Positions 35,091 through 43,273 of a stretch of 64,000 nucleotides of DNA are shown here, one piece after another. A program made the position numbers and the translations under genes. The stretch's first letter is position 1. Each line of letters starts with the position of its first letter. This DNA comes from Actinomycetota bacterium. Its GTDB lineage: Bacteria > Actinomycetota > Actinomycetes > Propionibacteriales > Propionibacteriaceae. Where the stretch lies: positions 1 to 64,000 of the forward strand of contig JAIUOT010000024.1 in the NCBI GenBank assembly GCA_020161015.1, read 5' to 3'. Below the pieces are notes generated by a model. That model searched no databases, was not told the origin of the DNA, and was given only the letters and a program-made list of their open reading frames with translations.

Positions 35091-35549
35091 GTGACCACCC
35101 AGCTCGAACCCCGTTGGCTGACAACCTGCCAGCAGCGCATCTGGCGCTCCTACCTCAACGGTGTCGCGCGGATCACCGACAGCCTGGACGCGGAGCTGCG
35201 TCCCTACGGGCTCGATCTCGGCGAGTACGAGATCCTGGTGCACCTGTCGGAGTCCGAACACCACGCGCTGCGCATGTCGGAACTCGCAGAACGCGTCCGC
35301 CAGTCCCGCTCGCGGCTCACCCACACGATCTCGCGCATGGAGGCGAAGAACCTCGTCGTGCGCACGGCCTGCCCGTCCGACCGTCGCGGCGTCATCGCCC
35401 AGATGACCGACCACGGCTACGCCCTGCTCGTCGACGCCGCGCCCGCGCATGTGGAGTCGGTGCGCCGCGCCCTCGTCGACCGCGTCGACCCGGCTGACTT
35501 CGAAGCGCTCGGCCGGGTGATGGAGGCGGTCACCCGCGTGACAGACTGA
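35091..35549 (+). CDS. MarR-family transcriptional regulator
   Basis: I chose GTG 35091 (VTTQLEPRW), which follows a -10 element at the leaderless distance. The 152-aa winged helix protein shows the MarR order: GLDLGEYEILVHLSESEHHALRMSELAE (pieces GLDLGEYEILVHL, LRMSELAERV), recognition helix QSRSRLTHTISRMEAKNLV and wing TACPSDRRGVIAQMTDHG. Its neighbours are a FAD/FeS dehydrogenase 4 bp downstream and a divergent acyl-CoA ligase operon, both plausible targets. Confidence 0.9.
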   Translation: MTTQLEPRWLTTCQQRIWRSYLNGVARITDSLDAELRPYGLDLGEYEILVHLSESEHHALRMSELAERVRQSRSRLTHTISRMEAKNLVVRTACPSDRRGVIAQMTDHGYALLVDAAPAHVESVRRALVDRVDPADFEALGRVMEAVTRVTD

Positions 35550-35553
35550 GGCC

Positions 35554-38388
35554 GTGCCGGCCCCAGCGAGCGTCCTCGACAAGGTCGCCGCGCTGGCCGC
35601 CCGGGGCTTCAGCCTCGACACCTCCCCCCTCACCCGCGCGCTCTACAGCAGCGACGCGTCCCTGTACCGGGTGCCGCCGGCGGCGGTTGCCCGTCCCGCG
35701 GGGGTCGCCGAACTCGTCGCCCTCGTGGACGCCGCCCGTGAGTCCGGCCTCCCTCTCACCAGCCGCGGCGCCGGCACCTCGATCGCGGGCAACGCCGTCG
35801 GGCCGGGCCTGGTGGTGGACTGCTCGCGGCTGGACCGGATCGTCCAGGTAGACGCGTCCGCCAGGGCGGCCGTCGTGGAACCGGGGGTCGTGCCGGCGAC
35901 GCTGACCGCGGCCGCGGCGTCCGCGGGACTGCGGTTCGGCCCCGACCCGTCCACCGCAGACCGCTGCACGATCGGCGGCATGATCGGCAACAACGCCTGC
36001 GGTGCGCGTGCGCTGGGGTACGGGCGGACGGCCGACAACATCCTCGGCCTCGACGTCGTCACCGGCACCGGCGAACGGCTCTCCCTCTCCTCCGGCAGCC
36101 GTCACCGACCCGTCTCGTCCACCCTGGACGCGCTGGAGCGCCTGGTCCGGGAGAACCTCGGCCTCATCCGCACCGAATTCGGCCGCTTCCCCCGGCAGGT
36201 CTCCGGCTACAGCCTCGAGCACCTGCTGCCCGAGCGGGGTTTCGACGTCGCCCGCTTCCTGGCCGGCAGCGAGGGGACCCTCGCTGTGGTCACCGGCGCC
36301 CGCGTCCGACTCGTCGAGGACCTGCCCCACGTCGCGCTGGTCGTCCTCGGCTACCCGAGCATGGCCGCCGCGGCGGACGCCACCCCGTCGGTGCTGCCGT
36401 TCGGGCCGACCGCCGTCGAGGGCCTGGACCGGCGGATCGTCGAGGTGGTGCGCGCGCGGCAGGGCCACGCCGCGGTCCCCGGGCTCCCGCCGGGAGAGGG
36501 CTGGCTGTTCGTCGAACTCACCGACGCCGACCCGGGGAGCCTGGCCGGGCGCGCCGCGGCGGTGCTCCAGGCCGCCGGAGGGCTGGGCGGCGAGATCGTC
36601 GACGACGCGGGCCGGGCCGCACGCCTGTGGCGGATCCGGGCCGACGGCGCCGGGCTGGCGGCCGTCGGCCTCGCCCGTCCCGCCCACGCCGGCTGGGAGG
36701 ACGCCGCGGTACCCCCCGCGGCACTCGGGGCGTACCTGCGCGACTTCGACGCGCTGCTGCGCACCCACGGGCTGGAAGGGTTGCCGTACGGGCACTTCGG
36801 CGAGGGGTGCGTCCACGTCCGCATCGACTTCGACCTCTCCTCCGCGCCCGGCGTGGCCGGGTACCGGCGCTTCGTGGAGGAGGCCGCAGACCTCGCCGCC
36901 CGGCACGGGGGTTCCTGCTCCGGCGAGCACGGGGACGGGCGCGCGCGCTCCGAACTGCTGGGCCGCCTGTACTCGCCCCAGGCCCTGGCACTGTTCGCCG
37001 CCGTCAAGCACCTGTTCGACCCGGACAACCTGCTCAATCCGGGGGTGCTCGTCGCCCCACGCCCGCTGGACGCCGACCTGCGGCTGCCGTCGGTCGCCGC
37101 GTCCCGGCTGCCCCGCCTCGACCCTGCCTTCGCCGCGGAGGCCCACCGCTGCACCGGGGTGGCCAAGTGCCTGGCCGACACCGGCCATGTGATGTGTCCC
37201 TCCTACCAGGCGACCGGAAAGGAGAAGGACTCCACACGCGGACGGGCACGCACCCTCCAGGAGATGGTGAACGGCACGCTGGTGACCGGCGGCTGGCGGG
37301 CACCGGAGGTGCACGAAGCGCTCGACCTTTGCCTGTCCTGCAAGGCGTGCGCGAGCGAGTGCCCCACCGGCGTCGACGTCGCGGCCCTGAAGTCACGGGT
37401 GCTGGCCGAGGCGTACCGGCACCGGCTGCGACCGCGCAGCCACTACACGCTGGGGCGCCTCCCGCTCTGGGGACGGCTGGTGACCGCCGTGCCCGGCCTT
37501 CCCGCGCTCGCCAACGCCGTCCTCGCCGCCCCGGGGCTCCAGCGGCTGGCACGGGCGATCGCCGGGGTGGACTCCCGCCGGCTGCTGCCCCGGTTCAACC
37601 CCCGTCCGGCGCGGCGGCAGCGCGTCCGCCGGGACGAGGGTCGTCCGGTCGTGGTCTGGGTGGACTCGTTCACCGACACCCTCGACGCCGCCCCCCTGGC
37701 GCCGCTGCTCGCGGTGCTCGCCGGGGCGGGCTTCGCCCCCACGGTGCTGCGCAGCGCCGCGTGCTGCGGGCTGCCCTGGATCACCACGGGCCAGCGAGCG
37801 GCGGCCGCGCGGCAGTTGCGCCGCTCACTGGACGTGCTGCACCCGATCGTGGCCGCCGGCACCCCGGTGGTCGGGCTCGAGCCGTCCTGCGTCGCGGTGT
37901 GGCGCGGGGACGCGGCATCGCTGGTCGACGACCCCCGGGTCGCGCAGGTCGCGTCCGGCGTCCACACCCTCGCCGAGCTGCTGGAGGAGGCCGGCTGGCA
38001 GCCGCCCGACCTGTCCGGCACGGTCGTGGTTGCCCAGCCGCACTGCCACCACTCCTCGGTGATCGGCTGGGCGGCGGACGAGCGCCTGCTGGCGCGCACC
38101 GGCGCACAGGTCGTGCGCGTCGCCGGCTGCTGCGGGCTGGCCGGCAACTTCGGCGTGGAGCGCGGCCACTACGAGACGTCCGTGGCGGTGGCCTGCACCC
38201 ACCTGCTGCCCGCCGTCGAGGCCGCCGGCCCGGACGCCGTCCTGCTCGCCGACGGCTTCTCCTGCCGCCTCCAGCTCGCCGACCTCGCCCACCGCCGCGC
38301 CCTGACCCTCGCCGAACTCCTCCTGCCCCCCTCCACTCCCACCTCCCCCGCGCAAAGTGGACCGAAACCGCCGTCCACGGCGGTGTGA
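35554..38388 (+). CDS. FAD-linked oxidase fused to an Fe-S/CCG domain protein (D-lactate/2-hydroxy acid dehydrogenase type)
   Basis: This 944-aa protein is a GlcD-GlcF type fusion. The FAD-binding domain (SRGAGTSIAGNAVGPG, ~64-80; MIGNNACGARALGYGR, ~142-157) and FAD oxidase C-terminal domain (SCSGEHGDGRAR) come first. Two 4Fe-4S clusters follow (CTGVAKC...C, CLSCKACASECPTG) and then two CCG domains (CCGLPW, CCGLAGNFG). Such enzymes oxidise D-lactate or related 2-hydroxy acids and feed electrons to the respiratory chain at the membrane. It is translated from GTG 35554, just behind the MarR regulator. Confidence 0.9.
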   Translation: MPAPASVLDKVAALAARGFSLDTSPLTRALYSSDASLYRVPPAAVARPAGVAELVALVDAARESGLPLTSRGAGTSIAGNAVGPGLVVDCSRLDRIVQVDASARAAVVEPGVVPATLTAAAASAGLRFGPDPSTADRCTIGGMIGNNACGARALGYGRTADNILGLDVVTGTGERLSLSSGSRHRPVSSTLDALERLVRENLGLIRTEFGRFPRQVSGYSLEHLLPERGFDVARFLAGSEGTLAVVTGARVRLVEDLPHVALVVLGYPSMAAAADATPSVLPFGPTAVEGLDRRIVEVVRARQGHAAVPGLPPGEGWLFVELTDADPGSLAGRAAAVLQAAGGLGGEIVDDAGRAARLWRIRADGAGLAAVGLARPAHAGWEDAAVPPAALGAYLRDFDALLRTHGLEGLPYGHFGEGCVHVRIDFDLSSAPGVAGYRRFVEEAADLAARHGGSCSGEHGDGRARSELLGRLYSPQALALFAAVKHLFDPDNLLNPGVLVAPRPLDADLRLPSVAASRLPRLDPAFAAEAHRCTGVAKCLADTGHVMCPSYQATGKEKDSTRGRARTLQEMVNGTLVTGGWRAPEVHEALDLCLSCKACASECPTGVDVAALKSRVLAEAYRHRLRPRSHYTLGRLPLWGRLVTAVPGLPALANAVLAAPGLQRLARAIAGVDSRRLLPRFNPRPARRQRVRRDEGRPVVVWVDSFTDTLDAAPLAPLLAVLAGAGFAPTVLRSAACCGLPWITTGQRAAAARQLRRSLDVLHPIVAAGTPVVGLEPSCVAVWRGDAASLVDDPRVAQVASGVHTLAELLEEAGWQPPDLSGTVVVAQPHCHHSSVIGWAADERLLARTGAQVVRVAGCCGLAGNFGVERGHYETSVAVACTHLLPAVEAAGPDAVLLADGFSCRLQLADLAHRRALTLAELLLPPSTPTSPAQSGPKPPSTAV

Positions 38389-38396
38389 GTCCACTT
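38355..38396. repeat. Nested inverted repeat at the 3' end of the dehydrogenase gene
   Basis: Outer arms AAGTGGAC (38355-38362) and GTCCACTT (38389-38396) enclose an inner hairpin ACCGCCGT-CC-ACGGCGGT. It straddles the stop codon at 38388 and may act as a terminator before ettA. A structure of similar design is at 55025-55074. Confidence 0.6.
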
Positions 38397-38448
38397 CGCT
38401 GCTGAGGCATACTGGTCGCCGTCCCACGCGTCCTGCAGGAAGATCGCC

Positions 38449-40131
38449 ATGCCCGAATTCGTGTTCACCATGCACAACGTCCGCAAGAAGCTGGGCGAGA
38501 AGCTCGTGCTCGACAACGTCACGCTGTCCTTCTACGAGGGCGCCAAGATCGGCGTCGTGGGGCCGAACGGCGCCGGCAAGTCCACCATGCTGAAGCTGAT
38601 GGCCGGGATGCTGCGTCCGGACAACGGCGACGCGATGCTGGCCAAGGACAAGAGCGTCGGGATCCTGCTGCAGGAGCCGCCGCTCACCGAGGGCAGGACC
38701 GTCCTGGAGAACATCCACGAGGCGGTCGCCGAGACCAAGGGCATGCTCGACCGGTTCAACGAGATCTCCCTGGCCATGGCCGAGCCGGACGCCGACTTCG
38801 ACGCGCTGCTCACCGAGATGGGCGAGCTGCAGACCGAGCTCGACCACCGCAACGCCTGGGACCTGGACTCCCAGCTCGAGCAGGCGATGGACGCCCTCCA
38901 GTGCCCGCCGGCGGACGCGATCGTCGACGTGCTGTCCGGCGGCGAGCGCCGCCGCGTCGCCCTGTGCAAGCTGCTGCTCCAGCAGCCCGACCTGCTGCTG
39001 CTGGACGAGCCCACCAACCACCTCGACGCCGAGAGCGTCAACTGGCTGGAGGGCCACCTGAAGACCTACCCGGGCGCCGTCCTGGCCGTCACCCACGACC
39101 GGTACTTCCTCGACAACGTGGCCGAGTGGATCTGTGAGGTCGACCGCGGCCAGCTGCACCCCTACGAGGGCAATTACTCCACCTACCTGGAGACCAAGCG
39201 TGCCCGCCTCCAGATCGAGGGCAAGAAGGACGCCAAGCGCGCCAAGATCCTGGAGAAGGAGCTGGAGTGGGTGCGGGCCAACCCGAAGGCCCGCCAGGCG
39301 AAGAACAAGGCCCGCCTCGCCCGCTACGAGGAGCTGGCCGCCGAGGCCGAGCGGAACCGCGCCGTCGACCTCGCCGAGATCAACATCCCGCCGGGCCCGC
39401 GCCTGGGCTCGGACGTGCTCGAGGCGAAGAAGCTGACCAAGGGCTTCGGCGACCGCGTGCTGATCGAGGACCTGAGCTTCACCCTCCCGCGCGCGGGGAT
39501 CGTGGGCATCATCGGGCCGAACGGCGTCGGCAAGACCACGCTGTTCAAGATGATCGTGGGCGAGGAGAAGCCCGACTCGGGCGAGCTCAAGGTCGGCGGC
39601 ACGGTGAAGTTCTCCTATGTCGACCAGGGCCGCTCCGGCATCGACCCGGGCAAGAACGTCTGGGAGGTCGTCTCCGACGGCCTCGACCACATCAAGGTGG
39701 CCAGCTTCGAGATGCCCTCGCGCGCCTACGTCGCGTCGTTCGGGTTCAAGGGCCCCGACCAGCAGAAGCTCGCCGGCGTGCTGTCCGGCGGTGAGCGCAA
39801 CCGCCTGAACCTCGCCCTCACCCTGAAGATGGGCGGCAACGTGCTGCTCCTGGACGAGCCCACCAACGACCTGGACGTGGAGACGCTCCAGTCGCTCGAG
39901 GACGCCCTCCTCGACTTCCCCGGCTGCGCCGTCGTGATCTCCCACGACCGCTGGTTCCTCGACCGTGTCGCCACGCACATCCTCGCGTGGGAGGGGACCG
40001 ACGAGGACGACGCCGTCTGGTTCTGGTTCGAGGGCAACTACGCCGACTACGAGGAGAACAAGGTCGCCCGCCTCGGCGTCGAGGCCGCTCGTCCGCACCG
40101 GACCGCCCACCGCCGCCTCACTCGGGGCTGA
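38449..40131 (+). CDS. ettA: EttA, energy-dependent translational throttle ATPase (ABC-F)
   Basis: The 560-aa cytosolic protein has two ABC domains (Walker A GPNGAGKST at ~36 and GPNGVGKTT at ~350; signatures LSGGERRRV and LSGGERNRL) joined by a charged linker (ARILEKELEWVR-like, KARQAKNKARLARYEEL). EttA-type proteins bind the ribosomal E-site and gate the first peptide bond according to ATP/ADP. The first residues MPEFVFTMHNVRK match the EttA group. AGGAAG lies upstream. Single gene. Confidence 0.95.
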   Translation: MPEFVFTMHNVRKKLGEKLVLDNVTLSFYEGAKIGVVGPNGAGKSTMLKLMAGMLRPDNGDAMLAKDKSVGILLQEPPLTEGRTVLENIHEAVAETKGMLDRFNEISLAMAEPDADFDALLTEMGELQTELDHRNAWDLDSQLEQAMDALQCPPADAIVDVLSGGERRRVALCKLLLQQPDLLLLDEPTNHLDAESVNWLEGHLKTYPGAVLAVTHDRYFLDNVAEWICEVDRGQLHPYEGNYSTYLETKRARLQIEGKKDAKRAKILEKELEWVRANPKARQAKNKARLARYEELAAEAERNRAVDLAEINIPPGPRLGSDVLEAKKLTKGFGDRVLIEDLSFTLPRAGIVGIIGPNGVGKTTLFKMIVGEEKPDSGELKVGGTVKFSYVDQGRSGIDPGKNVWEVVSDGLDHIKVASFEMPSRAYVASFGFKGPDQQKLAGVLSGGERNRLNLALTLKMGGNVLLLDEPTNDLDVETLQSLEDALLDFPGCAVVISHDRWFLDRVATHILAWEGTDEDDAVWFWFEGNYADYEENKVARLGVEAARPHRTAHRRLTRG

Positions 40132-40236
40132 CCGGGGGCGCGGCGCACCCCCGCCTCACGCGTGCCCGGCGGAACGTCGTCCACGCGTGGGCGGGGACCC
40201 GCGACGTGAGCCCCTCAGGATGCCGGCGCTCGCGCC

Positions 40237-40284
40237 CGCTCAGGGACGGTTCGCCGCTCAGGGAGTTCGCGCTCAGGGACGGTT
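40237..40284. repeat. Three short direct repeats at a gene 3' end
   Basis: CGCTCAGGGACGGTT occurs at 40237-40251 and 40270-40284, with a shorter variant CGCTCAGGGAGTT at 40255-40267. The last copy holds the stop codon of the minus-strand membrane-protein gene. The two extra copies look like duplications of the gene end. Confidence 0.65.
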
Positions 40285-40800
40285 GGCGCTCGCCGCGCCA
40301 CGGTTCCGGGTGGCCGGCCGGACCGACCTGACCGGGCGGGCCGTCGCGGCGACGAGGGTGAGCGCCGCGCACGCCAGGGCGACCGCGACGAGGACGGCGA
40401 GCGGATCCGGACCGAACCAGCCGGCCAGCCCGTACAGTGGCGCCGCCACGAGCAGCAGGATCGCCGGCGCCACCCAGCCGCCCGGGATCGCCGCCCCCGT
40501 GCCGAGGTTCAGCCGCAGGAACGTGCCACAGATGGCCGTCCCCCCGACAGCCACCGCCCAGAACGCCGCCATGCGCCGCAGCGCGCGGAAGCGCCGGCTG
40601 CAGCGTCCCACCACGACGGCGTGCCCCAGCCAGGCGGCCAGGTAGGCGAGTGACGCCAGCACGCCCCCCGGATGCGGGGGAGCCCCGAACAGCAGCGTCC
40701 CGGCGTTGGCGGCCGTGGCGATGACGTAGGTGGCCACGACGAGAGCCGGCGTGACCCAGACCGGCGGACGCGATCCGGCGAGGCGCTCAGTCCACGGCAT
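40273..40800 (-). CDS. Hypothetical multi-span membrane protein, 175 aa
   Basis: From ATG 40800 the 175-aa product has four or five hydrophobic helices (WVTPALVVATYVIATAANAG, VLASLAYLAAWLGHAVVVG, MAAFWAVAVGGTAICGTFL, PAILLLVAAPLYGLAGW, PLAVLVAVALACAALTLVA). I do not recognise a family. Its start lies inside a 36-codon frame that has a much better ribosome binding site, so it is probably translated by coupling to that frame. Confidence 0.55.
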   Translation of the reverse strand: MPWTERLAGSRPPVWVTPALVVATYVIATAANAGTLLFGAPPHPGGVLASLAYLAAWLGHAVVVGRCSRRFRALRRMAAFWAVAVGGTAICGTFLRLNLGTGAAIPGGWVAPAILLLVAAPLYGLAGWFGPDPLAVLVAVALACAALTLVAATARPVRSVRPATRNRGAASANRP

Positions 40801-40897
40801 GACCGGCACCGACCTCGACGGGCGGGGCCGGGCACGGCACGTCGGTGCGACCGGGGAACCACCTGCCGGTGGCGGGTCGGAGCGGGTCGGTGGTCAT
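40787..40897 (-). CDS. Short frame of 36 codons with a strong ribosome binding site
   Basis: ATG 40897 follows AGGAG at good spacing and reads MTTDPLRPATGRWFPG... to TGA 40789-40787. It overlaps the start of the membrane-protein gene by 14 nt in another frame. It could be a small protein, or an upstream frame that sets translation of the next gene. A frameshift joining the two was considered but the peptide has no membrane character. Confidence 0.4.
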   Translation of the reverse strand: MTTDPLRPATGRWFPGRTDVPCPAPPVEVGAGHAVD

Positions 40898-41101
40898 GGC
40901 GTCTCCTGTGGGGGTGGGAGCACCCTGCCGAAGCAATGGGCAATTCGCATGGAACCAGCGAACCGGAGTTCGTTCAACGACGACCCGCGGGTCCATACAG
41001 TCCCGTGCGTACCCACCGCCACGGCTGCGCGAACCTCTTCCGGTACCGGGATTCTCGCCCGGCCCGGACCGGAGGCGGACAGACCGGGCGGACCGACCCG
41101 C

Positions 41102-41557
41102 TCAGGCCGCGTCCTCCGCCGCCACCGCGTCGGTCTCCGGCTGCTCCTCCGTGGCGAGGATCAACTCGCCGACGCTCACCTCGGCGTCCTCCACCGGGGC
41201 CTTCGCCGACTTCCGGAACACCGTGGTGCCCCGCGAGAGGTCGTGGCCGACGGCCTGCGCGTCCAGCCTCAGCCGCTCGTGGCGGACGCCCTGCCCGTCG
41301 GTCCAGCGCTCGGTGCGCAGGCGACCCACCACCACGACCGGATCGCCCTTGCTGATGCTCGACTTCACGTTCAGCGCCAGCGCCTTGTTGCAGACCACCC
41401 CCAGCCAGGTCGTCTCGGCGTCGCCCCACTCCCCCGAGCGCCAGGTGCGCGGGGTGCAGCCGAGCCGGAAGCTGGCGTAGGTGATGCCCTCCTTGGGTTC
41501 GCGGAACTCCACGTCGCTGCCGACGTTGCCCGTGATCGAGATCGTTGCTTCCATCAT
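41102..41557 (-). CDS. ssb: Single-stranded DNA-binding protein (Ssb paralogue)
   Basis: The OB-fold (residues ~1-105) is clear: MEATISITGNVGSDVEF, YASFRLGCTPRTW, WLGVVCNKALALNV, GDPVVVVGRLRTERW. The ~45-residue tail is acidic but ends EEQPETDAVAAEDAA and lacks the DDDIPF-type tip that recruits repair proteins. This suggests a second, SsbB-like protein rather than the main replication Ssb. Start ATG 41557 or 41554, with AAGGA upstream. Confidence 0.88.
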   Translation of the reverse strand: MMEATISITGNVGSDVEFREPKEGITYASFRLGCTPRTWRSGEWGDAETTWLGVVCNKALALNVKSSISKGDPVVVVGRLRTERWTDGQGVRHERLRLDAQAVGHDLSRGTTVFRKSAKAPVEDAEVSVGELILATEEQPETDAVAAEDAA

Positions 41558-41665
41558 CTGCGAGTCCTTCCTGGTGTCCTCACAGGAACTATCCCCGCGC
41601 ACCCCGCGGACCGCGTCAGCGCCCTCTGCACCCTGTGGATGGGGGCCGCCCTGTGGATGAATGCG

Positions 41666-43273
41666 TCAGCGCACGCGCGCGGCCGCCGCCACGGCGGCGC
41701 GCGCCCGCCGGTAGCGGTCGAGCTCGAGGCGCACCGGTTCGAGGACCTCGTCGTCGACCACGGCGGCGACCGCGTCGTCGAGGCTCCGGCGCGCGGTCCG
41801 CGCATGGGCGTTCGCCCCGATCTCCACCAGCACCCGGCCGAGCACGGCGAGCAGCACCCCGCCCAGAAGGCCACCGGCCAGCAGCCAGGTGCCGGCAGGC
41901 ACCCCGTACCAGGCCACCGGGGGCAGCGTGGGCAGCCCGAGGGCCACGAGCAGCGGGTTCGCGAAGAGCCACGCCAGCCCCCCGACGACGGCGAGGATCA
42001 GCAGCCACTGGAGGACGCCGAACAGGCCCCACCACCAGGTTCCGCGGCGCACCGACAGGTCCGCCCCGGCGATCGCGGTGTCCAGCCGGTCCAGCAGCAA
42101 CCACTCGCGGCCCGCCGCCGCGGCACGGACGGCCTGCGCCCACCCGCGGGGAAGACCCGCGGAGGCCCCGTCCGTCAGCTCGCGCAGGCCCTGGTCCGCC
42201 CGTGCCCGCTGGACGGCGGTCGCGCGCGGCAACGAGGTGCGGTTCACCTCGGTCGGGCTGTGCTCGCCGGAACCCACGTCCAGCCGCAGCCGCTTCAGGG
42301 GGTCGGGACGCAGCCGTCCCAGCCAGCTCACGAACGGCCAGCCGGTGGCCGCGGACCCCCGCTTGCGCCACGCCTTCCGCACCCCGTCGACGACCACGGG
42401 GACGCCCGCCGCGTCCCCGAGGACGCGAACGACGTGGTCGGTGAGGTCCTCGTCCAGTTCGGGGACCGGGCCACTGCCAAGGTCGTCCGCGAGCGCCCCG
42501 GCCGCGACCGTCACGTCGGTCGACAGCCGGCGGGCCATCGCCTGCTTGTTGGCGACCGTGGCCGCGAGCGAGGCCCGCAGCTCCCGCACCCCGGTGCCCC
42601 GCAGCGCGGACGTCGCCATGATCGGCGTGGCCTTCAGGCCCTCCGCGTCGAGCAGCCGGCGCAGGTCGCGCAGGCAGCGGTCGAGCTCCTCCGGGGCGAG
42701 CCGGTCGGACTGGTTGAGCACGACCATCATCACCTCGGCGTACGGCGCCAGGCGCTTCAGGTAGCCGTCGTGGAGGGCGGCGTCGGCGTACTTCTGCGGG
42801 TCGACCACCCAGATGAGCGCGTCCACGAGCTCGACCAGCCGGTCGACCGTCAGGCGGTGGGCCAGCTCGGTGGAGTCGTGGTCGGGCAGGTCGAGCAGCA
42901 CGAGGTCGGAGAAGGCGTTCGGCCCGGCCGGCACCAGCCGGCGGGCGGTGATGTCGAGCCAGTCGAGCAACTCGTGCGGCAGCTCGGTGCCCCAGCTCAC
43001 GGCCATCGCCTTCGACGTGGTCGGACGCCGTACCGCGACGTGGGCGAGGTCGGTCCCGGTGACGGCGTTGAACAGGCTGGACTTGCCGGACCCGGTGGCG
43101 CCGGCCAGCGCGATCACGGTGTAGCTGCCGCTGAACGCCACCCGCTCGCCCGCACGGTCCACGACGGCCTTCGCCTTCTCGAGGACGGCGGCGTCGCCGC
43201 GCCCCTCCGCAGCCTCGAGCGCCTCGGCCAGCGCACGGACGCGCGGCCCGAGCCGGTCACCCGCCGCGCTCAC
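41666..43273 (-). CDS. Dynamin-like GTPase with C-terminal membrane helices
   Basis: The 535-aa protein has a GTPase domain with P-loop GATGSGKSSLFNAVTG (~58-73), a G3-like LLDLPDHDS, and NQSD as G4. C-terminal hydrophobic pairs (WGLFGVLQWLLILAVVGGLAW, AGTWLLAGGLLGGVLLAVLG) anchor it in the membrane. Such proteins occur in pairs in actinobacteria (for example DynA/DynB) and remodel membranes. It is the third gene of a PrsW-GTPase-GTPase operon and overlaps the second by 4 bp. Confidence 0.82.
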   Translation of the reverse strand: MSAAGDRLGPRVRALAEALEAAEGRGDAAVLEKAKAVVDRAGERVAFSGSYTVIALAGATGSGKSSLFNAVTGTDLAHVAVRRPTTSKAMAVSWGTELPHELLDWLDITARRLVPAGPNAFSDLVLLDLPDHDSTELAHRLTVDRLVELVDALIWVVDPQKYADAALHDGYLKRLAPYAEVMMVVLNQSDRLAPEELDRCLRDLRRLLDAEGLKATPIMATSALRGTGVRELRASLAATVANKQAMARRLSTDVTVAAGALADDLGSGPVPELDEDLTDHVVRVLGDAAGVPVVVDGVRKAWRKRGSAATGWPFVSWLGRLRPDPLKRLRLDVGSGEHSPTEVNRTSLPRATAVQRARADQGLRELTDGASAGLPRGWAQAVRAAAAGREWLLLDRLDTAIAGADLSVRRGTWWWGLFGVLQWLLILAVVGGLAWLFANPLLVALGLPTLPPVAWYGVPAGTWLLAGGLLGGVLLAVLGRVLVEIGANAHARTARRSLDDAVAAVVDDEVLEPVRLELDRYRRARAAVAAAARVR

